From Clostridia bacterium (GTDB taxonomy: Bacteria > Bacillota > Clostridia > Oscillospirales > CAG-272), in contig CAADYQ010000096.1 of the NCBI GenBank assembly GCA_900753295.1, forward strand, positions 1 to 12,202: DNA of 12,202 nucleotides, in the 5' to 3' direction. Position 1 is the stretch's first letter. The number at the start of each line of letters is the position of its first letter. A program made the translations under genes and the position numbers. The notes under the pieces are model-generated. The model searched no databases and was not told where the DNA came from. It saw only the letters and a program-made list of their open reading frames with translations. Positions 1 to 7,044 of the stretch are shown piece by piece.

Positions 1-15
1 CCGAGAACAAGTCGT

Positions 16-56
16 CGTGGGTGTTAAAAACTCATTCTGAGTTTTTAACACCCACG
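16..56. terminator. Perfect 19-bp hairpin after the beta-galactosidase gene
   Basis: Positions 16-34 and 38-56 are exact reverse complements (19 bp) around a 3-base TTC loop. The hairpin begins 4 bases beyond the stop codon of the minus-strand beta-galactosidase, so a 3'-end role (termination or mRNA protection) is the simplest reading. It is not a textbook intrinsic terminator: the A/T tract lies inside the stem next to the loop, and no T-run follows on either strand. A small mobile palindrome or REP-like repeat is the alternative. Confidence 0.5.
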
Positions 57-60
57 TGGT

Positions 61-3000
61 TTATTTGTTCCGTATTATCTCAAACGGATCGCGGTCGTTC
101 ACGAAGCAGGGAGTTATCGTAAACGAAAATTCAAATTCATGCTCATCAAATCTGTATTGCTTTGCAAGCTGCGGACCGCACGAGTTGGAGCCTATGCCGG
201 TATGGCGATAGTCAACATTCAGCACCGTGGCGCGAAGCGGCACGAGCTCGTAGTCATGACGTGTGGCAGTCAGTTGCTCTGACGTAAAGCGGCAGCAGTT
301 GAAGGAAAGCGGTGCGCTCTGCATGGTAACGGCGATGCCGTGTCCCGCGGCGGTCGCAAGGGTGAGCCATCTTGTGTCGGCGTGCGCGGAATTCTCCTGC
401 GGACGGACATAGTGCTCAAAATTGTCGGTCGCGGTGGTCGTGTAAACGCCGAGCTTTGAGGCGAGGCGCTTGTCGATGTAGCTCTCAAGCGGACCTCTGC
501 CGAAGTAGCGGATATATTCCGTGCCGTAAGGCATAATGAGTCGGAGTCCGAAGCGCGGGAGCATGGGCTGACCTTCGCGCACTGTCACCTTCATTGCGGG
601 AGTCACGCTGCCGTCAGCGGCAAATTTGTAGCTGACCGATGCATGAAGCACGGGGCGGAGCGAGCGTGCGCCGAGTGAGAGCGCGGCGTTTACGGTCACA
701 CTGCCGTCATTGCCTGCCGCGGCGGTGCAGGAATAGCACTTTGTTTCACAACGGTCGTAGCCTGCGTTGAACCAGTCTGTTTTGACTCTGCGATCATTGT
801 CGGTGGGGGCGCGCCATATAGTGGGCTTTATCGGCTCGGTGATAAGCTCCATGCCTGCATGGACCATCGAGGTGATAAGTCCGCTCTTTTTGTCGATGCG
901 GTATACCGTTCCGGCGGTGGGAGCGGCGACTGTAAAGCTGTCGGCAGTTTCTTCGAGCACTGCGGGGACGTCGTGCTTCACGCGTGCGGGGTAGGAGATG
1001 GGAGCGGCATCGAGCATCACCTGCTCAAAGCCGACCTCATGGCCTGCCTCAGCCCATTCGGTGGAGCTGTTCTGTCTTACGGAAATATTGAGGCAGCATT
1101 CGCCGTGAAGCTCAAGTCCGCCGGTGGGAATGTTGAAGCGGCGGGTCATTCCGGGCTTTACGCCGAGCGAGGGGATATATCCGTCCGCCACAATGCGTCC
1201 GTCGCATTCAACGCTCCAGTAAAGCGAAAGGTCTTCGAGAGTACGGAAGAAGCGGAGGTTCTTTATTCTGATCCAGCCTTCCTTGACGTCGTATCCGGTA
1301 AGTCTGAAGGGCTTTATTGCCTGCTTGAGCTCGTAAAGGCCTGTGTGCGGACGGCGGTCGGGATAAACAAGACCGTCAACGCAGAAGTTGCCGTCGTTGG
1401 GACGGTCGCCAAAGTCGCCGCCGTAGGTGTAGTGCGGATCGGCGTATACATCGTCGCCTATGGCTACCGAGTGATCGAGGAATTCCCATACACAGCCGCC
1501 GAAGAAGGCGTCGCGGGAGTATATAAGATCCCAGTACTGCGACAGGCATCCGGGACCGTTGCCCATTGCGTGGCTGTATTCGCAAAGGAAGAAGGGTTTT
1601 GTGTAGCCCTTGTTGTCAATGTAAACGGCGGATTCCTCAAGGGTGGGGTACATACGGCTCTCAACATCGACCCACGGGCATTCGGGCATTGCGTTCTTTG
1701 CCGAAACATCCTCGGGCTTGAGGTGTCCTGCGTGCATACGGCGGGAGACATCCTCGCAATGTACGAGGCAGCCGGGCATACGGTCATGCAGATAGTCCGC
1801 CATCGCGTGCTGATTTTCACCCATTCCGGATTCGTTGCCGAGCGACCACATTATTACCGAGGCGTGGTTCTTGTCGCGTTCAAACATGCGCGTTACGCGG
1901 TCCATGAGCGATTCGCGCCATTCCGGTTCGCGCACAAAGTAGTCCCAGTCACCGACACGTGTCATGCCGTGGGCTTCAAAATCCGTCTCGTCGCAAAGGT
2001 AAATGCCGAGGCGGTCGCAAAGACCGAGCAGACGCGGGTCGTTGGGATAGTGGCTCGTGCGTATCATATTTACATTAAAGCACTTGAGTATGTAAAGATC
2101 GCGCAGCATGTGGTCGTACGGAGTAGCCGAGCCGAGAAGCGGGTGGCTGTCGTGGCGGTTGACGCCCTTGGCTTTGACCTTCTGACCGTTTATGTAGAGC
2201 ACCTTATCCTTTACATAAACGTGCTTGAAGCCGACGGGGATGCGTATATGCTCGCCGCCCGCGGAGAGGCAGAGCGTGTAGAGCGCCGGTGTTTCATCCG
2301 ACCAGAGCGCCGGCTTGGAAACGAGCATTTCAAATTTCCCGTTGCCGTCAAGGATTATAGAGCCGCCGGATTCCTCGGCGCCCGCGGGGGAGAGCAGACG
2401 GTATGTGACCTCCTCGGCTCCGGGCGTGTTGAACGAAAGCTCAACGCCGAGCACGCCCTGCGTGTATTTTGCATTGAGCACGGGGCGCGCGTAGATATCA
2501 ACGATGTGATGTGCATCGCGGAAGAGCAGATAGACCTCGCGGAATATACCGGAGAAGCGGTATTTGTCCTGGTCCTCAAGGTATGAGCCGTCGCACCATT
2601 TGAATACGAGCACCTTTACGGTGTTGCAGCCTGCGTGCAGCTTGTCGGTGATGCGGAATTCGCTCGTCATGTGGCTGACCTGGCTGTAGCCTGCAAATTC
2701 ATTGTTTATCCACAGGTAGAAGCAGGAGTCAACGCCCTCAAAATTCAGATAGACCTCGCTGCCATCAAGCCTCTCGGCGGGGATGTATATCTCGCGGCGA
2801 TAGAGCGCCGAGGGGTTCATATCCGGCACGTGAGGGGGATCGACCGGGAACGGATAATTCACATTTGTGTAGTTGGGCGTGTCATAGCCGCGGTCAAGGA
2901 AGGACTGCCAGCTTGACGGAACGGTGATTTTTTCAAATTCGGTCTTGGCGTCGTATGCGGGAGACGATATGTCGCCTATTTCGGCGGGATCGGGATAATA

Positions 3001-3171
3001 TCTGAAGTCCCATTCTCCGCAAAGCGACATGAATCTGCCGGAGGCGGCGCGTCTGTCGCCTGCGGCTGCCGCCTCGGCATCCGAGTCAAACGGTATATAG
3101 TATGCGCGCGGCTTTTCACAGCCGACGTGCAGTGTGTTTTGTGACTTGTGGTAGTCAAGATCAAAGTTCAT
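61..3171 (-). CDS. lacZ: Beta-galactosidase, glycoside hydrolase family 2 (LacZ type)
   Basis: This 1036-residue protein is close in length to E. coli LacZ (1023) and should hydrolyse terminal beta-D-galactosides such as lactose in the cytoplasm. No signal peptide is visible. The order is the usual one: N-terminal jelly-roll sugar-binding domain (about 45-215), Ig-like domain (about 220-315), TIM barrel (about 320-620), second Ig-like domain (about 625-735) and C-terminal beta-sandwich (small-chain region, about 750-1030). In the barrel, GVNRHDSHP (336-344) is a family signature. E447 in the SLGNES motif is the expected acid/base and E531 in CEYSHAMGN the expected nucleophile. WRAPTDND (786-793) and GRGPLESY (891-898) mark the C-terminal domain. 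The ATG start is preceded by an AAGGGG ribosome site and a good promoter. It is transcribed alone, divergently from the acetyltransferase gene; no permease or regulator adjoins it. The family call is very secure, but preference for lactose over other galactosides is inferred. Confidence 0.97.
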   Translation of the reverse strand: MNFDLDYHKSQNTLHVGCEKPRAYYIPFDSDAEAAAAGDRRAASGRFMSLCGEWDFRYYPDPAEIGDISSPAYDAKTEFEKITVPSSWQSFLDRGYDTPNYTNVNYPFPVDPPHVPDMNPSALYRREIYIPAERLDGSEVYLNFEGVDSCFYLWINNEFAGYSQVSHMTSEFRITDKLHAGCNTVKVLVFKWCDGSYLEDQDKYRFSGIFREVYLLFRDAHHIVDIYARPVLNAKYTQGVLGVELSFNTPGAEEVTYRLLSPAGAEESGGSIILDGNGKFEMLVSKPALWSDETPALYTLCLSAGGEHIRIPVGFKHVYVKDKVLYINGQKVKAKGVNRHDSHPLLGSATPYDHMLRDLYILKCFNVNMIRTSHYPNDPRLLGLCDRLGIYLCDETDFEAHGMTRVGDWDYFVREPEWRESLMDRVTRMFERDKNHASVIMWSLGNESGMGENQHAMADYLHDRMPGCLVHCEDVSRRMHAGHLKPEDVSAKNAMPECPWVDVESRMYPTLEESAVYIDNKGYTKPFFLCEYSHAMGNGPGCLSQYWDLIYSRDAFFGGCVWEFLDHSVAIGDDVYADPHYTYGGDFGDRPNDGNFCVDGLVYPDRRPHTGLYELKQAIKPFRLTGYDVKEGWIRIKNLRFFRTLEDLSLYWSVECDGRIVADGYIPSLGVKPGMTRRFNIPTGGLELHGECCLNISVRQNSSTEWAEAGHEVGFEQVMLDAAPISYPARVKHDVPAVLEETADSFTVAAPTAGTVYRIDKKSGLITSMVHAGMELITEPIKPTIWRAPTDNDRRVKTDWFNAGYDRCETKCYSCTAAAGNDGSVTVNAALSLGARSLRPVLHASVSYKFAADGSVTPAMKVTVREGQPMLPRFGLRLIMPYGTEYIRYFGRGPLESYIDKRLASKLGVYTTTATDNFEHYVRPQENSAHADTRWLTLATAAGHGIAVTMQSAPLSFNCCRFTSEQLTATRHDYELVPLRATVLNVDYRHTGIGSNSCGPQLAKQYRFDEHEFEFSFTITPCFVNDRDPFEIIRNK

Positions 3172-3208
3172 TGCGTTTTCCCCTTTGTGTGTAAAATGCG
3201 TATATCAT

Positions 3209-3237
3209 ATTATCGCATAAAAATATGTGAATGTCAA
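3209..3237 (-). promoter_or_regulatory. Promoter of the beta-galactosidase gene
   Basis: On the minus strand TTGACA (3232-3237) is followed after exactly 17 bases by GATAAT (3209-3214). Transcription would begin near 3202, giving a leader of about 30 bases. No clear operator palindrome was seen, so sugar control is not shown by the sequence. Confidence 0.8.
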
Positions 3238-3285
3238 GCGCGGAATAAAAAATAACCCGATATGACTTGTTGCGCCGCGAAAGTC

Positions 3286-3314
3286 TTGACAAACAGTGTA
3301 TAATCGGTTACAAT
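3286..3314 (+). promoter_or_regulatory. Promoter of the acetyltransferase gene
   Basis: TTGACA (3286-3291), 17 bases, then TACAAT (3309-3314). Transcription would start near 3321, only about 24 bases before the proposed start codon. This excludes any translation start further upstream, such as the in-frame TTG at 3267. Confidence 0.78.
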
Positions 3315-3330
3315 AATAAAAAAACAGTGC

Positions 3331-3335
3331 GGAGG
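3331..3335 (+). promoter_or_regulatory. Ribosome binding site that points to an ATA start
   Basis: GGAGG lies 9 bases upstream of ATA at 3345-3347. No ATG, GTG or TTG lies in frame at a workable distance: the nearest upstream GTG (3327) precedes the site itself, and CTG (3360) is too far and would cut the first beta strand. The codons from ATA read I/M-KTKRLIIKPL, which matches the typical start of RimJ/RimL-type GNAT proteins. Confidence 0.75.
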
Positions 3336-3344
3336 TGGGGCGCC

Positions 3345-3965
3345 ATAAAAACAAAACGACTGATAATAAAGCCGCTTGACGATGCGTCGCTCGGTAAGCT
3401 TCTGCACCGGCAGACCGACCCGGAGCTTATCAAGGCATACGGCGATATGTTTCTCGGCTGTCGCCGCCAGCCTGCCGCCAGACTGTGGTACACGGCATGG
3501 TCCATATCGCTTTACGACGGTACCATGGTGGGGGATATCTGCTTCAAGGGACCGCCCAACGAGCGCGGCGAGGTAGAGATAGGCTACGGTATTCTTGACG
3601 GACATCAGGGGCACGGATATGCGACCGAGGCTGTGCGCGCCATGTGTACGTGGGGCTTTTCCATGCCGGGGTGCTATTTCATTCAGGCGCAGACCGAGCC
3701 GGGCAACCGCGCCTCCGAGCGCGTGCTTGAAAAAAGCGGCTTCCGCACTGCGGACAGCGGTAGCGAGGGCAGACTTTGGGAGCGCGAGCGCCCGTCGTCT
3801 GCGACCATTCCCGCTTTCATGTGTTTCGGTATGGCTGTCGGTCTTGCCGTTGGTGCGCTTGCGGCGAACAACATGGAGCTTGGCATATGTATAGGTCTTG
3901 TCGTAGGCATGACGGTCGGCGTGATCTTTGATCTTTCCGACCGGAGAAAGCGAAAAAGGAAATAA
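3345..3965 (+). CDS. GNAT-family N-acetyltransferase with C-terminal membrane segment
   Basis: The start at ATA 3345 gives 206 residues. Residues 1-135 are a GNAT domain of the RimJ/RimL type, which moves an acetyl group from acetyl-CoA to an amine. The opening strand reads KTKRLIIKPL, the acetyl-CoA-binding motif A is HQGHGYATEA (87-96), and NRASERVLEKSGF (121-133) is the usual motif B region. The substrate cannot be told. Residues about 155-174 and 178-194 are glycine-rich and hydrophobic, followed by a strongly basic tail (RKRKRK); this suggests two short membrane segments with the catalytic domain in the cytoplasm. Such a tail is unusual for this family. The gene has its own promoter and ends at a hairpin shared with the convergent phosphodiesterase gene. 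The start codon is odd: either a rare AUA initiation or a recent ATG-to-ATA change or base error, which would make the gene poorly expressed. Confidence 0.85.
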   Translation: MKTKRLIIKPLDDASLGKLLHRQTDPELIKAYGDMFLGCRRQPAARLWYTAWSISLYDGTMVGDICFKGPPNERGEVEIGYGILDGHQGHGYATEAVRAMCTWGFSMPGCYFIQAQTEPGNRASERVLEKSGFRTADSGSEGRLWERERPSSATIPAFMCFGMAVGLAVGALAANNMELGICIGLVVGMTVGVIFDLSDRRKRKRK

Positions 3966-3977
3966 ACCGCAATATGT

Positions 3978-4013
3978 TTTTGGGGCTGACGCGTTATCGC
4001 GTCAGCCCCAAAA
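3978..4013. terminator. Hairpin between convergent acetyltransferase and phosphodiesterase genes
   Basis: A 16-bp perfect stem (3978-3993 with 3998-4013) encloses a TTAT loop. It lies 12 bases past the acetyltransferase stop and 5 bases from the phosphodiesterase stop, so it probably serves as a bidirectional terminator. The GC-rich stem core is flanked by T4 on one side and A4 on the other, which pair with each other. On the plus strand a T-rich tail (4016-4026) follows after a short gap and is already inside the neighbouring gene's end. Confidence 0.75.
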
Positions 4014-4018
4014 GGTAT

Positions 4019-6811
4019 TTATTTTTTGCGTTTTACTGTGACGTATGCACCGCCCAGTGCCGCGATGAGCATCACGGCGCAGGTCAGCGCCGATCCGCAG
4101 CCGCTCTTTGCGGGAGCCGGAGCTTCCGTGGTCACGGCGGGCTCGGTCTGCGGGGCATCGGTCGTTTGCTCGGGAGTCTTCTCGGCTTTCAGCGTCACGA
4201 CCTCGGTGGCTTTCGAATAGTTCTTTCCGCCCGCTTTGGCTGTGTACGTGAATATTACAGAGGCGCTTCCGGAGCCTGTGTATGTGATCTTTCCGCTTTC
4301 GGGATCAAGCGCTACGGTAAGGTCTCCGCTGCCTTCTATCACGCGCATGGTGACCTTGCCGGTCACGTCTGTTACTGTCCTGCCGTATGTCTCGGAGCTT
4401 ATAACGGGGGATTCTCCCGCACCGAGGTCATAGGATGCCTTGTCTGCCGAAAGGCGGCGTATGAAGCTCTTGGCGTACTGCGAGTAGTTTGTGGTTATGC
4501 CGTATGTTCCGGACAGGAAATAGCTGATAAGGTCCGCCTGGGTGTTTATCGTCCACGGCCAAACGGTAACGCCGCGGTAGGAGAGGGCTTTTATAAGTCC
4601 GGCATCGAACTTTCCCTTGTTGTATGTCGGGTTGATAGTGGTGCCGTTTTTCTGGACCGCATCGAGAATGCCGATAAGGGAATTTTCGAGGTTTGCGCTT
4701 GAATACTGATTGTTTGATGTCAGATATCCTGCCGATACCTCCGGCATCTGCTCGTGGAAGAGCTTTATCTGTGCCGCGTGGAAGGATATGACCACCATTT
4801 TGCTTTCGTAGTTGTATTCCTTTATCAGCTTTACAAGCGCGGGGATGAGCTTGGGATCCTCGGATTTCAGCTCAACGACGAGCTTTACGTCCTTGTCGCC
4901 GAAGGTCTTGAAATAGTCCTCAAGCGTGGGGATCGGTTCGCCCTCCGAGATGTTTTTATTGCTTATGACCTTGAACTTTGAAAGCTGATTGCGCGTCATC
5001 GAGGCAATGGCTCCGCTGCCGTTGGTGGTGGCGTCGATAGTTGCATTGTGCATTACCATAAGCACGCCGTCGCGCGAGAGATGAATGTCGTTTTCTATCA
5101 TCGTCGCGCCCTCTTCATATGCCTTGAGCGAGCCTGCAATGGTGTTTTCGTGCGCGAGCGACGGCACGCCGCGATGTCCGATTATGCCGGGAGCGCGTAT
5201 GAGGGTGTTTTCGGCAAAATATTCCGACATACACGCCTCAAGCTGCTTGCGGTCGCCGGTTATCACGCCGTTCGCGCCGGTGGCAACAGCGGATACAAGG
5301 TCGGTACGGGAGTCGGATGTAGCGGTGAGCCAGACGGTCATGAACTGTGACTGGAGATATTCAACGCTTTCGCGTGAGGCAATGGGAGCGGGGAGGAGCA
5401 TTACGCGGCATTCCGCTTTGTTGGTCTTGCCGCGCATTTCGTCAAGCTCGGCAGACGAGGAGGAGACTGCGGACTGCTCCGAAAAGTCCATAACGCCGCG
5501 CAGATGGTACCAGATGTTCCGGGCGGAGTTTATGATATCGGCGTTGTTGGATATGATGAACGCGTCGCGTATGTCATTTTCTTTGAGGTACATCGCAAGT
5601 GCCGTGGCGGCTTGGGCGTCTGCGGGACGGAACGCGGGGATCACCTTGCCGTCCAGCGCCGCAAGCGCATCGCCGAGTGCGGCGATTTTTTTGCCGTCAG
5701 CGGTAACGTCAAGCGCGGAGGTCACATTCATTATTGCCACGGCGGGTGAATCGGCAGTTATGCCCTTCAGGATTTCGTCGGAGGCGATATCGGTTATGAT
5801 AGACGGTGCGAGGACCAGGTTTGTATCGGGGTCGCGCACATCGGCAAAGGCTCCGGTGCGTTTGCCGTCGGTGCTTTTTACCTTGCCGACCGTGACTGTG
5901 ACCTCGTCTACCGTCAGGCGGCAGCCGTTTGCCTGAAATCCACAGGCGCCGGTGACGTAGGTGACAGCGCTCTCCGTCAGCTGGGTCTTGCCGTTTATGA
6001 GGTATACTATCTCACTTCCGGAGGCATCGGCGGTCAGCGTATTGTATTCCGACGAATTTATGGATGACGACGCCTTCTGCGTTACGTTCCACTTATTTGC
6101 CGTGGTGCGCTCGGCTATCTCCGTGCCGTTGGCGAGCGACGCCGAGGAGCGCAGGCATATCTGCATATACGGGTAATTGTTCGCGGTCTGAACGCGAAGC
6201 ATGACCGATGCCCACCGCTTTGTGTTTTTGGCGGCGTCTATCTTCAGCTTTGCCGTTATCTTTATGTCTCCGAAGCCGTCAAGGTACTCGGGAAGCAGAA
6301 CGCGCGCGTATGCGCTGGTAGATGCCGATGCGTCAAGCACAAGCACGCCGTCTCCGTCATACGATACCTTTCCGCCTGCGGTTTCCTCTATCGTGCGTAT
6401 CCCGTCGGCAGTATTGGATGAAAAATCGTTGCGATAAAGCACGTATTCGGTCTCGCCCGGAGCGCGCACGGTAAGGCAAACTGTCTTTTTCTTTCCGTCT
6501 GCCTCGGCAGTGAGCAGGTAAATGCCGGCGGCGGGAGTTACCTTGCCGTCCTTTATCTCAATGTCTGAGGACGACCAGGTTATCTTGTCTGCGGCTGTGG
6601 TCTTTCCGTTTTCAAACTGGACCGAAAATGCAGTGAGCGTTACTTCGTCCCCTGCGTCGGCGCATATCGCGGGGCAGGTGAAGGGTACTGTTGCGTTGTT
6701 TGCCTCAGATACAGGCGCCGCTGTCGCTGTTATCGGCAACAGGGTGGCGATCATCATCAATGCGACAATGACTGCGGATATCGTCCGCAGTCCGGATTTG
6801 CGTATTTTCAT
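4019..6811 (-). CDS. Secreted, membrane-anchored glycerophosphodiester phosphodiesterase
   Basis: This 930-residue surface protein should hydrolyse glycerophosphodiesters to glycerol-3-phosphate and an alcohol outside the membrane. Residues 1-32 are a signal peptide (basic start, hydrophobic core, cut near ATAA). Next come an Ig-like domain (about 40-117), a probable concanavalin/laminin-G-like beta-sandwich (about 121-310), a degenerate barrel (about 330-530), the catalytic GDPD barrel (about 540-785) and an Ig-like domain (about 786-876). A Thr/Pro/Glu-rich linker (877-901) and a C-terminal helix with lysine tail (902-930, beginning KSGCGS) anchor it; there is no LPXTG. The catalytic barrel has HRG (546-548), EN (555-556), E573/D575, H588 and E647/K649, the set expected of the family. 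The degenerate barrel lacks them. The ATG start has an AAAGGA site upstream and a consensus promoter. Lipid head groups or teichoic acid are possible substrates; the sequence does not say which. Confidence 0.93.
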   Translation of the reverse strand: MKIRKSGLRTISAVIVALMMIATLLPITATAAPVSEANNATVPFTCPAICADAGDEVTLTAFSVQFENGKTTAADKITWSSSDIEIKDGKVTPAAGIYLLTAEADGKKKTVCLTVRAPGETEYVLYRNDFSSNTADGIRTIEETAGGKVSYDGDGVLVLDASASTSAYARVLLPEYLDGFGDIKITAKLKIDAAKNTKRWASVMLRVQTANNYPYMQICLRSSASLANGTEIAERTTANKWNVTQKASSSINSSEYNTLTADASGSEIVYLINGKTQLTESAVTYVTGACGFQANGCRLTVDEVTVTVGKVKSTDGKRTGAFADVRDPDTNLVLAPSIITDIASDEILKGITADSPAVAIMNVTSALDVTADGKKIAALGDALAALDGKVIPAFRPADAQAATALAMYLKENDIRDAFIISNNADIINSARNIWYHLRGVMDFSEQSAVSSSSAELDEMRGKTNKAECRVMLLPAPIASRESVEYLQSQFMTVWLTATSDSRTDLVSAVATGANGVITGDRKQLEACMSEYFAENTLIRAPGIIGHRGVPSLAHENTIAGSLKAYEEGATMIENDIHLSRDGVLMVMHNATIDATTNGSGAIASMTRNQLSKFKVISNKNISEGEPIPTLEDYFKTFGDKDVKLVVELKSEDPKLIPALVKLIKEYNYESKMVVISFHAAQIKLFHEQMPEVSAGYLTSNNQYSSANLENSLIGILDAVQKNGTTINPTYNKGKFDAGLIKALSYRGVTVWPWTINTQADLISYFLSGTYGITTNYSQYAKSFIRRLSADKASYDLGAGESPVISSETYGRTVTDVTGKVTMRVIEGSGDLTVALDPESGKITYTGSGSASVIFTYTAKAGGKNYSKATEVVTLKAEKTPEQTTDAPQTEPAVTTEAPAPAKSGCGSALTCAVMLIAALGGAYVTVKRKK

Positions 6812-6849
6812 GTGGATATTTTCCTTTCTTTCTGAGTCTCTATGGGTAC

Positions 6850-6878
6850 ATTATACACGCAGTGCGTGTTTTTGTCAA
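6850..6878 (-). promoter_or_regulatory. Consensus promoter of the phosphodiesterase gene, with inverted repeat in spacer
   Basis: On the minus strand TTGACA (6873-6878), 17 bases, TATAAT (6850-6855): a full consensus promoter. The inverted repeat ACACGC-AGT-GCGTGT occupies 6855-6869, filling most of the spacer and touching the -10 box. This is a plausible repressor operator. Transcription would start near 6843. Confidence 0.85.
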
Positions 6879-6935
6879 GCCGGGCGGCGGATTGTAAAGA
6901 ATTCATAAACACTTGCGCTAAAATCACGGTGGGAG

Positions 6936-6964
6936 TTGATTTTTCGGGATTTTTGTGATATTAT
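6936..6964 (+). promoter_or_regulatory. Promoter of the FAD-dependent dehydrogenase gene
   Basis: TTGATT (6936-6941), 17 bases, TATTAT (6959-6964), with an extended -10 TG at 6956-6957. Transcription would start near 6971, leaving a leader of about 74 bases. Confidence 0.72.
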
Positions 6965-6977
6965 ATTAATGTAATAA

Positions 6978-7023
6978 CTGCGCTTGGCGCAGTATATTCC
7001 GGGGTGCGCTGACGGAGCCCCGG
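6978..7023 (+). promoter_or_regulatory. Structured mRNA leader with two hairpins
   Basis: Hairpin 1 is CTGCGC (6978-6983), TTG loop, GCGCAG (6987-6992). Hairpin 2 is CCGGGG (6999-7004) with CCCCGG (7018-7023) around a 13-base loop. The loop of hairpin 2 contains TGCGCT (7005-7010), a copy of the 5' arm of hairpin 1, so the GCGCA arm could pair with either. The pair ends just before the AAAGG ribosome site (7027-7031). I do not recognise a known riboswitch class. Confidence 0.45.
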
Positions 7024-7044
7024 CAGAAAGGCAATTTTGTAAAA

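Noticed and set aside
859..2586. 575-residue open frame on the plus strand opposite lacZ
   Set aside because: It lies wholly antisense to a gene with intact catalytic motifs, has no ribosome site and its protein resembles no family; long antisense frames arise here from GC-rich codon use.
3299..3304. TATAAT at 3299-3304 as the -10 box of the acetyltransferase promoter
   Set aside because: It is only 7 bases from TTGACA; TACAAT at 3309-3314 has the correct 17-base spacing.
3267..3344. TTG at 3267 as the start of the acetyltransferase
   Set aside because: The promoter boxes (3286-3314) lie downstream of it, so it would not be in the mRNA; the extra residues do not fit the GNAT family.
5085..5936. 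283-residue open frame on the plus strand opposite the phosphodiesterase
   Set aside because: Low-complexity Ser/Ala-rich translation antisense to a recognisable gene, with no start signals.
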